Shown: positions 10,639 through 22,940 of the stretch, one piece after another
Layout of the letters: every line of letters begins with the position of its first letter
Position numbering within the stretch: the first letter of the stretch is position 1
Assembly: GCF_029168945.1 (NCBI RefSeq)
Contig: NC_083603.1
Location: 46,572,406 to 46,636,405 of the forward strand
Direction of reading: 5' to 3'
Length of the DNA: 64,000 bases
From: Cannabis sativa
Lineage: Eukaryota > Streptophyta > Magnoliopsida > Rosales > Cannabaceae
Notes under the pieces: model-generated
What the model saw: the letters and a program-made list of their open reading frames with translations, nothing else
What the model was told of the DNA's origin: nothing
The model's database searches: none
Made by a program: the position numbers and the translations under genes

Positions 10639-11260
10639 GTTAGTTTTATGGTACTAAATTAGGTACGTAGCAAAATGATTTCGTTTTATCTTATTATCAT
10701 TGTACCATATCGCATTAAATCTCAAGATGTGTGTACATTAAATTAAAACAATAAAATACAAGTTTAGATTATATACCTCTTGATGACTATCAGAGTATCT
10801 TCGAAACTTCTTATATGTTGTATCCTTAATCTAGATAGTGCAATTTGAATGCACACCAGTGTCTTCTAAATTGTTCTACCACACACAAGGAATAGTGTGG
10901 GCTATTAGGATAAAGTGTATAACTTTTGTTCTTACTGAGTTCTCAGCACATGAGCAAGGACAATAGAGAGAAAAATCGATTTCCTTTTCTTTCTATATAT
11001 TTTGAATTTTGTAGTGTAAAGGAATTTTTTTGATTTCTCAAATTAGGCTCTTATTTATAGTTTAAAATCTCTTTAATTAAATTATTGTTTAATTTTTTAA
11101 ATAAATAAATATTTATAACCAAATTCGGTTACTAATATTTATGAAGGAATCTCTCAACAACCTTGAAATATGTATAACCACTTTTCAAATTAAATATTTA
11201 CCTAATTAAATTAATTAACCCAAAAAGACAAATTTCTGAGTGTTGAAACTTGGTCGGAAT
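10639..11260 (-). mobile_element. LTR of a non-autonomous element; related copy at 34960-35565
   Basis: On the minus strand this LTR ends with CATAAAACTAACA before the PBS. It shares ordered blocks with 34960-35565 on the plus strand: GTTGAGAGATTCC, TTCGGTTATAAATATTTAT-like, TAATAGCCCACACTATTCCT, TAAGGATACAAC and TTCTGCTAC-like. The outer border (about 11260) is a guess. Confidence 0.55.
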
Positions 11261-12682
11261 AAAGAGTTGTATAAAGATGTTCAGAAAAATCTATTTTGAA
11301 TTAGCAAAATAGTAATTATTTATTTTTGTAATAAATAAATAAGTTTTTCAAATTAATGAAATAGAAAAATATATAAAAATTGTTAAGACAAGATTTGTCA
11401 AGACAAAAATTGTTAGGACAAAAGACACTATACTTGCAATTACAAATTGTAATTTGTTGGATCTTTAAGGGTTGAAGGAGTGTTGCAATGTTTAAATGGA
11501 GTTCAGACTGATCTGCTAGAAGGAGTTCAACTTGATCGAAGCACAAGTGGATCTTGTCTTCTCAGATCTAAGGAATCTTAGATCTTAGAACTTGATTGTA
11601 TTCAAGTGTATCGGTAACTTTTGTGTAAAATCATTTTAGGTAACACTTTTTTAATCAGTTTTTTATTTTTGATTTAAAAAAGTGAATATATTTTCTGAAA
11701 TCATGTTCTATAAAATTATTTTCACTTTTTAATTTTTTAATTGAGGATCAAAATTTTAAAATTTTGAAAACAAAAAAATCACTTTCTGACTCGAACCTAA
11801 ATCTTGGAACACTGACGGACCCTGGCCCCAACTCCAAACCCGGATTCGGCCCCCGATCCCAGCTTTGTCCTTGAACCCAACATAAATAAAATCAACAAAT
11901 ATAAATGAGAATAAAATTTACAGAACACACTTTTATTTTTGATTTTTAAAATTGAAAAACAAAAGTGGTTATAACATATATTTTTATTTTTCAAAATCAA
12001 AATTTTAAAATAAAAATTTTACTTTTTTATTTTTGTGATTAAAAATTTAAAAATAAAAATATTACCAAAGGCAATATCAGTTTGTGTTGTTGATTTGTAA
12101 ATCAAAATTGGTGAATATATTTTGAATGATTTTACCGTGGATATTACTTTATCTAGTTTTTAGGGACCCAAACATTATTCAGTCGGAATGTATTTCCAAT
12201 GTAGAGAGAACTTGTAAATTTTTTATGTTGAGATTTATTTTTCTAGCTTTAATGGTCAAGACTAATACATAAATTCAATTACTTAGCTTGAATAATTAAG
12301 ACTTTCACATTGTTCAAAAAGAAAAATTACAAATGAGAAAACTATGTCGTTTTAAACTTTCGATTGTCGTATCTTCAGCACGTGCGTGGAGGGAGAGAGA
12401 GACTAATGTGGAGGTGGAGGCTGGAGCACACCAGCACGTGCTTCGCTTGGCAGAAGAACAAACATTTCTTCAATTCATTTCTTCCCCTAAACCAGAAAAG
12501 CTTGAACAAACGAGATCTCATATATAATTACACACCATTCCCGAGTTTCGATTCTTCGTATCTTTAGCTACAAACATATCCGATTTGTTTTGTTTTTTAA
12601 TTACCAAAAATACTGATCCAGGAGAATCGAAATTCACTAAACTCACCGATCATCGTCACCGTAAGCTCTCGGCCTCATCGGC
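11261..12682. other. Intergenic region with a weak foldback repeat; upstream region of AP1M
   Basis: Between about 11640 and 12080 the two sides are imperfect inverted repeats rich in TTTTTATTTTTGATT-like runs. They surround a GC-rich centre (11790-11880), as in foldback MITEs. The last 300 bases before 12683 should hold the AP1M promoter and 5' UTR. A TATA-like CATATATAATTAC is at about 12519. No other gene is visible. Confidence 0.35.
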
Positions 12683-15600
12683 ATGGCTGGCGCCGCCTCG
12701 GCGCTCTTCCTGTTAGATATCAAAGGCAGGGTTCTGATCTGGCGTGACTACCGAGGCGATGTTACTTCTGTTCAGGCCGAGCGATTCTTCACCAAGCTCA
12801 TCGATAAGGAGGTTTTTGCTTATTTCTCTCTTTCTTATACCAATTGGAGTTAATGAATTACGAAATTTTAAGTTAGACCATTGATGGCTTTCGATTTTAT
12901 GATTTTGGGCATTGTTGGATATGATATGATATGTGGTTACACTTACAGGGAGACCCACAGTCTCAGGATCCGGTAGTATACGATAATGGCGTTACATACA
13001 TGTTTATTCAACATAACAATATTTACTTAATGGCTGCTTCACGGCAGAACTGCAATGCTGCTAGCATTCTGCTCTTTCTTCACCGCCTCGTTGATGTATG
13101 TCATCAATCTTTTTTATTTTTATTTCTATTGGTTTAAGATATGGAATTGCTGATTTGATTGATGAAGTTATTCTATTGAGGTGTTAATTTGCTTTTTTCT
13201 TAACGTAGGTGTTTAAGCACTATTTCGAAGAGTTAGAAGAGGAGTCCTTGAGGGACAACTTTGTTGTAGTGGTATGGATATTCTTTGCATCACTCAATTC
13301 ATATGGATTATTGTTTTTCTGTATAATATAATTTTGTACTTGTGATTTCACAGTATGAGTTGCTTGATGAAATAATGGACTTTGGTTTCCCTCAATTCAC
13401 GGAAGCTAAAATTCTTAGCGAGTTTATCAAGACTGATGCTTATAGGATGGAAGTTACTCAGCGACCTCCTATGGCTGTCACGAATGCAGTTTCTTGGCGA
13501 AGTGAAGGCATTCGATACAAGAAGAATGAAGTAGGTTTATTGTTTTCGGTGATTGCATCTTATTGTTTTTTATGCTGATTGGAGTAGCCGTGATGTGTGA
13601 CCTTTTTTTTCCTTTTTATTTCAGGTTTTCTTAGATGTGGTCGAAAGTGTAAACATACTTGTGAACAGCAATGGCCAAATAATACGCTCAGATGTAGTTG
13701 GGGCATTAAAGATGAGGACATATTTGAGGTACTAGATTTTTTTCTCCCCAGGTATTGATTGTAATTATGCTTTAAAACAAGTAGGCTTCATAGTGTCCAA
13801 TTGTATGAATTTCTTAGAATGTTTTTTCAACTACTATTTATTTCCAAGTAAAAATATTAAGTAATGTTAACCTTGATATGTTGTTGCCCTACATTTATTC
13901 AATTTGATTTACTTCTTCCAACTTCCAAGTTTGTATCTCATTTATGCAATGCAATTTGAGTTGGAGCACGTTGTAGTTGCATTTGTTTGCAGCCATGTTC
14001 TTCACCCTTGTGCTTGGTTGCAGACTTGCAGTTACTTACCTCAAACATTTCGGACTTGGCATTCAAAGCATGGGTGTTCATTCTTTTTTTAGTTATCTTT
14101 CTAATCATTAGAGCCTTCACTGTGATTGGTATTATAAATAATGTGATTTATTTATTTATTTTTATGAGCAATACCGAGGGAAAACTTCTAATTTATTTTG
14201 AAGGACACTTTTTCCCATTAGTCAATCTTTTCTTGTTTTGGGCCTTTTAGTATTGCCCAACTTCTGTGCTGTGTCATGATCTCAAGAAGGTTTATGTGAT
14301 TTATACACTGAGGGCTCATTTTTTTTTTTCTTCTCTCAACGCTTTTAAAATTCTTCTATACATTCAACCTTTTGTTGATTAATCCAGCTTACTTGGTTGA
14401 ACTCTTGCAGTGGTATGCCAGAGTGTAAGTTAGGCCTTAATGATAGAGTGTTACTGGAAGCTCAAGGTCGAACAACAAAAGGAAAAGCTATTGATTTGGA
14501 TGATATTAAGTTTCATCAGTATGTTTCCCCTTACCAACTTTGTTTTTCTCTTGATTTTCGGACTCCCTTCAAGTTCTGTTAAACTATTGCAGACTGTTTA
14601 TGTGTTTCAAGTCAGACATTCTGTATGATTGCTCCTTTCTTTTCCCATAACATTCCTTTTCGTTCGTTCAACCTGTTAGGTGTGTACGTTTGGCTCGATT
14701 TGAAAATGACCGAACCATATCCTTCATACCCCCAGATGGAGCTTTTGATCTCATGACGTATAGACTCAGCACTCAGGTTCATTTCACATGTAGTGAACTT
14801 TTAATTGTATAATATTGTTTATTTTTTTGTTATTTATTTATTTAGTTTTAATAAAAATTATTATTATGTTTTGTGTGTGACTCTGTTTTTCCCCTTCAGG
14901 TAAAACCTCTAATTTGGGTGGAAGCACAAGTTGAAAGGCATTCTAGAAGTCGTATTGAAATTATGGTAAAAGCAAGGAGCCAATTTAAGGAGCGCAGGTA
15001 GCTTTTACTATGTGTTTCTTATAATTTATACATACACACATACATAAGTTGATTCAAAATTTTCTTAATATTGACTGAGTAGCATCAAGTTTTCAGAAGT
15101 TTCTCATGTCAATGTTTCCTTTCCAATGGTTAATGGCCATACTTCCTACAAATTGCAAAATGACACTCTTTAGTTGTAGATTTTCTTTTGTTTAGCCTAT
15201 AATGGATTTCGGATTTAAGGGCTACTTTGATAGCCTTAGAATCCAATTTAATTTATTCTTTTAGTCCTTGTTACATTTGTGAGGGATGTGAGTGAGAAGT
15301 TTCTGATTTCAATCACTACGAACTATGTGGTACAGCACTGCAACAAATGTCGAAATTGAATTACCTATCACTTCTGATGCTACAAATCCTAATGTCCGAA
15401 CATCAATGGGGAGTGCTGCTTACGCTCCCGAGAGTGATGCATTGGTCTGGAAAATAAAATCTTTTCCTGGTAATAAGGTAGGCATGCTCACATCAAGCGT
15501 TGACTCACATACCATTTGATATACTGTATATTTGATTATTATAAAATCGTTAAGTTTGTGCATTGATTCTGTAGGAATATATGTTAAGGGCTGAGTTCAC

Positions 15601-16718
15601 TCTTCCTAGTATAACTGCTGAAGATGCAGCTCCTGAAAGAAAAGCTCCCATCCGTGTAAAGTTTGAGATACCTTATTTTACCGTCTCAGGAATTCAGGTA
15701 TGTTTTCTGAGCATTGTTATATGGCCCAATGGAGCCTTAAAATTTGCTTTATTACAGTCTCAAACTAGAATTGGAATTTGAAATCAGAATCATAAATACT
15801 TGCACCAGAAAAGAAATAGGTTGGCTAAGTTCAAGCTGAAGCTAAATTTGCTGAATATATTGATGTAGTAGAATTAGAGTTGAAATATATCTTGAGTTTG
15901 CTAGTGAGCAGGGTTTCTATGTTCTTACACATGATATTGTTTTTTTTTTTTATCATATGCAACTCTATGAATGATATGGAATGCATGGTATTATAACAAC
16001 GCGTGGTGGAAGTATAATGGAGATGCCATGTTTGAGGGATGGTAGATAAAATATATAGAGGCGGCTTGTAATATAAAATGTTGCCATGTTTTCAACTCTG
16101 TTTGATAATTATTAGTTGTTTTCTATCTTCTCTCGAGAAATGTCTTATTAGTATTAAGTTATATCGTCAATATGTTTGAGCTTGTGGGTGTAGCGCCACA
16201 AATGGTTTTAAACCTTTGTGTATAATGAAAAGAATGTCAGGTATTGAACATGATTAAAGGTTTATTTCATGTACACCAAAATTCAAAATGAGAGAGACTC
16301 ATGAGGGGTTGCTCAAAAGGTCAGATATGTGGTTTTCTCCCACAAGATTTGAGGCTCAAGTCCTTTGTGGGTAGCTACCTACACAGTAATTGCTATAGTT
16401 TTCCTAAAATATCATTGGATTAGGCAGGAGTTTAGTTTAAAAATAAAAACCAAAATGAGTTGGGCTTAACCAGTCAGCAGTCTAATCATGCATGCACAAT
16501 CCCACCTTCCTTTATTGTTCTTTGGCAAGGAACAAACTATGTTTATATAAAATGAATTATGGTTAATTTGTATTATGATGTTTTGATTAATACGAACATT
16601 TAAAATTGGGACTTTGTAGGTTCGCTATCTAAAGATTATTGAAAAAAGTGGATACCAAGCTCTTCCATGGGTGAGATACATAACAATGGCTGGTGAGTAT
16701 GAATTAAGACTCATTTAA
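12683..16718 (+). CDS. AP1M2: AP-1 complex medium subunit mu (clathrin adaptor), 428 aa
   Basis: Eleven exons join in phase to 428 residues: 12683-12811, 12949-13095, 13209-13271, 13354-13530, 13625-13728, 14411-14518, 14680-14776, 14900-14997, 15336-15477, 15575-15697 and 16620-16718. All introns are GT-AG. The N-terminal longin-type domain starts MAGAASALFLLDIKGRVLI. The C-terminal mu homology domain starts near residue 170. Pocket residues for tyrosine sorting signals are visible: Asp176 in VFLDVVE and Trp413 in GYQALPWVRY. The chain ends GEYELRLI. AP-1 sorts cargo into clathrin-coated vesicles at the trans-Golgi/early endosome. In Arabidopsis the mu1 subunit (HAP13/AP1M2) is needed for secretion, cytokinesis and pollen function. 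Length equals that family. The assignment to AP1M2 rather than its AP1M1 paralogue is by general similarity. The gene looks intact. Confidence 0.96.
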
Positions 16719-17816
16719 AGGCTACTCGAATGTGTATATTTTGCTGTTACTCTGAGAAGTTTCTTTCCATAATTTTGGTAATAGTGATAATTCTCCTTCC
16801 TTGTGATCTTCCAATACTCGAAATTTTTGTTCAAATTGTATGAGCTGTTTGTAATGATGCAAGTGTTATACCAAAGAACTAAATATTTTCTTTTTCAAAT
16901 TTTGTGAGTATTGATATAATTCAGAAGCAAGAATTCATTCAACACCACTCTTGTTCACTTTTATGTTGAATATTGATAAACCCTCACACTTTTATATGAA
17001 TTCCTAGTTTCTTTTTAGAGTATAATGAGATATGAATGAGTTAATTACCCGAAAAAGCTTTCTAATTTAAATAATGAATATTTATTCTTATTGTCATTTT
17101 AATTTGATTGCATTAGTTACATTACATTTTTGAAATAATTTGATTATAGAAAATATTATGAAGAAGAATATAGTTGTAAGGAAACGTGTATATTGTGTTC
17201 GGTTTTATAGAGTACTATGTAATTATATTTTTATTAATTGAATTTTATTGTTTGGTTGAGCACATAAATTTTTCATATTATTTTAAAAAATTAAAATAAA
17301 AAATAATTTTTTCTTTTATCTATTTAATAATTACACCAATTAATAATTAGGAACACATTAATTTTTTTTATACAGAATTTTTCTTTTTGGTCTGGCATTA
17401 TTTTATAACTAATACGTGTTATATCATGCCAAATGTGTGAAATCACATAAAGTGTATATTTTAATTTAGTAATAGTTAATTTGATTACCATTGATGTGAG
17501 TAGATTATTACACTTAATTACTTTATTCTTTCCAATGGCACTTTATGAACCTACAATTTTTTTGTTAGATTGTTAATATTTTTAAATTCTTCTATATTCC
17601 ACAAAAGTTCAAATTTTACTTTTGTACTATTATTTTCGGCTTTAATGAAAGTTCTCATCTTCACTTTCTAGTAGAGATAATTTGAGTCATTGAGTAGTAG
17701 AGGATGAGATACCGAACTTCTTTCTACAAAGAAAGATATTTTATATAAGAAACAAATTAAACTGAAATTAAATATAAGATCTCACTAAGAGTTAGTGAAT
17801 CACTTTAATACCAATT
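16719..17816. other. AP1M 3' region and AT-rich intergenic sequence
   Basis: Nothing coding is seen. The first few hundred bases should contain the AP1M 3' UTR. The rest is AT-rich sequence leading to the LTR remnant at 17817. Confidence 0.5.
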
Positions 17817-18650
17817 AAAATTTTGTTTTTATGATTACTAAGTGAAATTATTAAACAATTTAAATAATGTAGAATTGTAATAAAAATTGTTCGAACAAAA
17901 TTTAACTACTCTATCAGACATAGAATTTGATGGAACAAAAATATGCTGCAAAAAGTAAAAATAAAAAAAATAAAATGACAATATTTTATACGTGGTATCA
18001 GCAATCCTTTCGAATCGCTCTTAGTTTATGGGGCTATGCCCAGAGAATAAAATTTATTATATGAATCTCAAGTGATTACAAAACCAAATTGACTTATATA
18101 TATTATATATATTCTCTCTTTGAATTTACCGCAACGGTTGTAATCTATCATTCTAATCAAATTTTTGAAGTGCCTAGACCTTTAACTCCTTTCAAATCGT
18201 AACACTTGCACACTTCTTTTCGAAGAGTGACTTACTTGCAATCTTCCTCTTGAAGAGTGTTTAACTTGCACTTTTCCTTCCGAAAAGTGTCTCACGAACA
18301 ATTCTTCTCCCAAAACTTGATGAACAATATCCAATGTGTTCAACCTGCACAAGTTCAACATTCACAAGAAACAATATAGAATAACACAATAATAAAATTA
18401 AGAACTTGTTGAACTCAAGCTCTTCACACAACAAAAAAACTCTCTCTAAATTTGAAAGTAATTTTAGAAATGATACAACAAGAGAGATAGAGAAAACCAA
18501 CGACAAGGGTGTATTTATACACTTTAGAATCCTTCTAGGTCGTGGTCAAATAATCAAGAAAAAATCAGGTTAATAAATGGAAAATCTTCCCAATCATGTG
18601 AGTCAAAATCTGTTTAAACAGATAGTTACTCTTTTCAAACAGGTACATAG
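17817..18650 (-). mobile_element. Decayed Sirevirus-type LTR (minus strand) with PBS remnant
   Basis: On the minus strand, TTTATTCTCTGGGCATAGCCC...CTGATACCACGTATAAA (about 17990-18060) matches the same stretch of the Sirevirus LTR at 57230-57290. It is followed by a decayed PBS (AATTGGTATTAAAGTG) at 17803-17817. A TATA box (TATAAATAC on the minus strand) lies near 18515. Three related repeats of about 30 bp (AAGAGTG...CTTGCA with TTCCTT/CTTCC) lie at 18195-18290, paralleling the 53-bp repeats of the other LTR. No internal coding sequence is attached. The upper border is uncertain. Confidence 0.6.
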
Positions 18651-20085
18651 AAACTAGATAATTTTTTAACAAAATTTCTATAAACAAATAAGGAAACTTT
18701 AACAATCTTTACACACACAACTATATACAATTTTTTGGCTAAGAAATTAGATAAGAATCAAATAAATATAATAAAAAAATTTCTTAAAAATACAAAGATA
18801 ATATCAAATAACCAATAAGGAAAACTTATTTTTATTCACCAAATAAACAAGGAATTTGATTTGAAAGACTTTTCATACTAAGAAAAGAGTATATATTTTT
18901 TAAATTAATAAATATAAATACAAAACCATTTTCAAAATACAAAAAAAATATTATATTTGTCTATTTTATCAATTATGTCAATAAATAATTTTACAACATT
19001 AATGATACATATTGTTATTAGAACCAGAATAATTAATTGGAGAAATGAATCAGTTTAAAATAGTAAATAATCGGAAATATTATTTTGATATGCTCTTTAC
19101 TAAACTGTATGGAAAGAAAACCACAATCATATTATTTTTGTTTACATAACTAAGAAAGGTAATCAAAATGTTTTAATTTGACAAAATTATCATTATTAGA
19201 ACATGTAATTATTTTTTATTTATAGATTTTTAAAGGACAATTTGTCCTTTTTATTTTTAATTAACAAAATTAAAATTAAAATAAAATAAGTTAGAAAAAG
19301 GAAAAGGGAAATTTTATTTACACCCCAAAAATTTCTAAGTATATCCCATTTTAATAATTTTTATTTTATATAAAATTTATATCTTTAATTGTACTAAGTA
19401 TTTTTAATTTTTTTTCTTTCAATTTAAATTTTTAAAAAATATACCGATCAAACAAAATTAAATTATATTTTAAAAATTATCACAAAAAAATTAAAATGAA
19501 AAATTATATGAAATTTTCTTAGAAAAAAATAAAAAAAAATATATACATGAGTTAGAAAAAATTATGAAAATGAAATCAAAATAAGTATTAAAATTAACAT
19601 AAAATAATGTGAGGAAAAAAATTTAAAAAAATATTAAGAGTAATTTTTAAAAATTATTTAAGTTTATATTTTTTTTAATAATAAGGTGTATTTATAATTT
19701 TATGGGGTGCAAATATAACTACTCAAAGGAAAAACATCCCCTATTAAAATAGGTGGAGAACATTTCCTTTATTTTCTCCCTAATTTTTGTAGGCCTCACT
19801 ACTTTCTCCCTTTTTAAAATTTAGTGAACAATTGTATGGAAACTAATACCATATAAGACAACCACTTTAGAAACCCAAACAGTAAATTTAGAAAAAAAAA
19901 AATTAAAAAAACAATATATGAAATAATTTTTCTTAAAATATTTATCTTTTCGTCAGCTTGATTTGGCAGTTACACTAAATTACATGAATCTACTATTTTT
20001 CTTTGAGCTATTTCACTTTATAACATATATAACTGTATCATACCATGTACATGAATCACATGAAAGTGTCTATCTAATTTAAATA
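18651..20085. other. AT-rich intergenic sequence
   Basis: No gene or complete element is recognised. A part at about 19140-19220 (AAGGTAATCAAAATGTTTTAA... TGTAATTATTTTTT) resembles 39070-39160, so it includes an old dispersed repeat. Confidence 0.45.
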
Positions 20086-20094
20086 ATAAATATT

Positions 20095-20453
20095 GGGTCC
20101 TGTGTTTTGCAAAAGTTACAGATTAGACCCTGTGTTTTGTTAAATGACAAAATGGACCCTGTATTTTCTAAAATAGTAAAAATAGGACCCTGAGCTTAAT
20201 TTTTGATAACTTTTTTTTTAATACAACTAACTTGAAGACAATACTTAATACGAACAGACACAAAAAATGTAAACAGTTTTGTCATATAGCACTTTTAGAT
20301 CGGATTATAATTAAACTTTATTTGGACAAAAAATCAATTCAGGGTCTTATTTGTACTATTTTAGAAAATACAGGGTCCATTTTGTCATTTAACAAAACAC
20401 AGGGTCCAATTAGTAACTTTTGTAAAATAGAGGGTCCAAAATAGTATTTACCC
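20095..20453. mobile_element. Foldback MITE copy 1, with 9-bp target duplication
   Basis: The two halves are long inverted repeats built on GGACCCTGTGTTTTG, AAATGACAAAATGGACCC and TAGGACCCTGA. The element is flanked by ATAAATATT at 20086-20094 and 20454-20462, a perfect 9-bp direct repeat, which suggests the Mutator superfamily. The left end lacks about 16 bases (GGGTAAATACTATTTT) that are present on the right end. No coding capacity. Confidence 0.75.
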
Positions 20454-20462
20454 ATAAATATT

Positions 20463-21314
20463 TAACCTTTTTGTCGGTTTAATTTTACAATAAAATTATA
20501 TGAATTTACCGTTTTTCTTTTAGCGGTTTTACTTTATAACCGATATGACTATCTTACATGTGTGAATTACATAAAATTTTCCATTCAAAATTATATTTTA
20601 CCGTCATTTTTATCGATTTTAATTTATCTATAACCACATCATCAATCTCATCATCGGTCTTATCGAATAAACTCTATAAATATAACTTCACTTCTCAAGA
20701 AAAATATAGAGTTTAACTTTTTCCTTTCTACCTGTAAGAAATCCAAAACTTCACAAAAATAAAAATGGTAGAAAAAAGTATTCTTGATTTTAGAATTTTT
20801 TCCATCTCCAAAAAAAGACTAATTTTGGAGCTTTAGAAATGAGTGGCATGGGAAAATAAAACAGAGCTTCTAAAATTTTCTTCAACTATCAGTCAGGTAC
20901 TGTTATATAAATTTTTGAGTAATTCATCATTGAATTTAATTTGTTAGTTATATATCTGGTCTAGTTTCTATTATATAACACTAAATCTCGTTAATAATTT
21001 TATGATTTGAAGAAGTTGCAGCTAAATCAAAGTTTTCACCAAATAATAATCGGATGTTTGTCATGTATTTATTGATATTCTTAATGTCCTATACAAACTT
21101 TATTACACACATAATTCCTCTTCTTTAAAATAATATGCTTTTATGATACTAGAATTTTTTTTTTCTTTGGATAATGATTCACAATTTTTTTTAACTTTCC
21201 TTGGAGCTCTACTACTAAATTTTGGTAGATTTTTTTCTGTTTCTTTGTTATTCTTAAGCGTTTTCATCTACAATAACTCGCAATCCATGCATAGCTTACA
21301 ACTTCCAGAAAAAC

Positions 21315-21315
<1 letters not shown>
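20463..21315. other. AT-rich intergenic sequence
   Basis: No gene recognised. The short plus-strand frame that runs into the microsatellite at 21143-21394 has no family features and is not called. Confidence 0.4.

Positions 21316-21368
<53 letters not shown>
21316..21368. repeat. (ATA)n microsatellite
   Basis: About 17 uninterrupted ATA units, followed by a short GGT run. It lies just left of the second foldback MITE copy. Confidence 0.97.
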
Positions 21369-21392
21369 GTGGTGGTGGTAAATGTTTTTATT

Positions 21393-21767
21393 AGAGTAAA
21401 TATTATTTTGAACCCTCTATTTCGTAAAAGTTATAAATTGAACTTTCTCTTTTGTTAAATGACAAACTAGACTCTATATTTTTTAAAATTGTACAAATAG
21501 AACCCTGAACTGATTTTTTGTCAAAATAAAACTTAATAATAATTTGATTTAGAAATGTTATGACAAAATTAGTTACATTTTCCGTATCTATTTGTTATAA
21601 AAATTGTCTTAAAGTTTGTTATATTAAAAAATTAAATTATTGAAAATTGAGCTTAGGGTCCTATTTTTACCATTTTGAAAAATATAGGTTCCATTTTATC
21701 ATTCAACAAAACAGATGGTCTAATCGATAACTTTTACAAAATACAGGATCCAAAATGGTATTTACCC
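21393..21767. mobile_element. Foldback MITE copy 2, same family as 20095-20453
   Basis: It has the same order of motifs as copy 1: GTAAATATTATTTTGAACCC, TTTTGTTAAATGACAAACTAG and ATAGAACCCTGA. These are mirrored on the right, ending GGTATTTACCC. This copy keeps both termini but is more diverged. No convincing 9-bp duplication is visible. Confidence 0.72.
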
Positions 21768-21903
21768 TCATTATATTCGTTTTGCAATTTTTTCCTTCAC
21801 TTGAATTTTTTATGGTATCTTATTTGATTAGATAGAATTAGTGTGTAATATTTGTTATACTTTTTATTTGGGCTCACATTAATTTTTATTGATTTTATTA
21901 AAA

Positions 21904-22940
21904 TGGGGTAATTCCATAAATATAGGAAAAATAAAGATAGTTTAGATAAATATGGTAAAGAAATTTAATAAGAAAAAATATAGTAATTAAAATAAAAACT
22001 TGACATATATGGAATTGAACTACCATAAAATATATTAAAATTCTCTTCATATTTTTTTTTAAAAGAATAAAACAAATGAAATTACAATGATCGCTGGAGT
22101 TGTAATCGGTGCCGGAAAAAGCACCGGAGTTTGCTGTCGGTGCCAAAAAAATTATCGAAGTTGCTGCTGGCGCCGAAAAAGTCATCGAAATTGGCATTAT
22201 CGCCAGAAAAAATCACCGAAAAATATCTTGGTGATTTTTCCGGTGACAATGCCAATTCCGACGAATTTTCCAGAGTTTGCTGTTGGTACCGAAAAAGTCG
22301 TCGGAGTAGCTGTCAGTGTCGAAAAAGTCGTCGGAGTTGCTGTCGATGCCTTAAAAGTCGTCACAATTGACATTATCGTCAGAAAAATTATCGGAAAAAT
22401 TACCAAAAAATCACCAGAAAAATTACTAAGAAACTGGTTTCTTGGTAATTTTTTCGGTGACTATGCTAATTTCGATGAATTTTTGCTGTCGGTACCGGAA
22501 AAGTCGCCAGAGTAGCTGCCAGTGTCAGAAAAGTCGTCAGAATTGGTAATGTCACCAAAAAACTCACCAATAAAAGTGGTTTCTTCATTTCTTCATCAAG
22601 AAATTAGTTTCTTGGTATTTTTTAGCGACAATGCCAATTCTGACAAATTTTTCAGCGTCGGCAACAACTCCAACAACTTTTCCGGCACCGACAGCTACTT
22701 CAATGATTTTTTCGGTACCAATAGCAAACTCTGGCAACTTTTTGGGCACCAGTAACAAATAAAACTACCTAAACAAATAAAAATATTAAATATGAGATTT
22801 GAAAACCTAATTTACATATATATGACAAATCAAATACTATAAAAAGACCTAAAAAATATTATATAAATTGGTCAAATTTAAAAGTGTCATATTTAACATA
22901 AAAACTTTAAAAATCTCATAGTAAGTGTAATTTTCTCTAT
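21904..22940. repeat. Multi-hairpin repeat region, GC-richer core
   Basis: The core at 22087-22760 is built from imperfect units of about 30 bp around GTCGGTGCCGAAAAAGTCGTCGGAGTT. They occur in both orientations and form at least three hairpins. Loops lie near 22230, 22435 and 22590. One arm pair is GAAATTGGCATTATCGCC...AAATCACCG with its mirror GGTGATTTTTCCGGTGACAATGCCAATTCC. Several short open frames arise because the unit length is near a multiple of three. They show no protein family. The AT-rich flanks look distantly inverted (GGTAATTCCATAAATAT versus the reverse of the right end), so the whole may be one foldback transposon. Confidence 0.5.

Noticed and set aside
22087..22515. Open frame of 142 codons on the plus strand (and overlapping ones on the minus strand) in the hairpin repeat
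   Set aside because: The frames are Ser/Lys/Val repeats produced by the 30-bp unit. They have no family features and occur on both strands.
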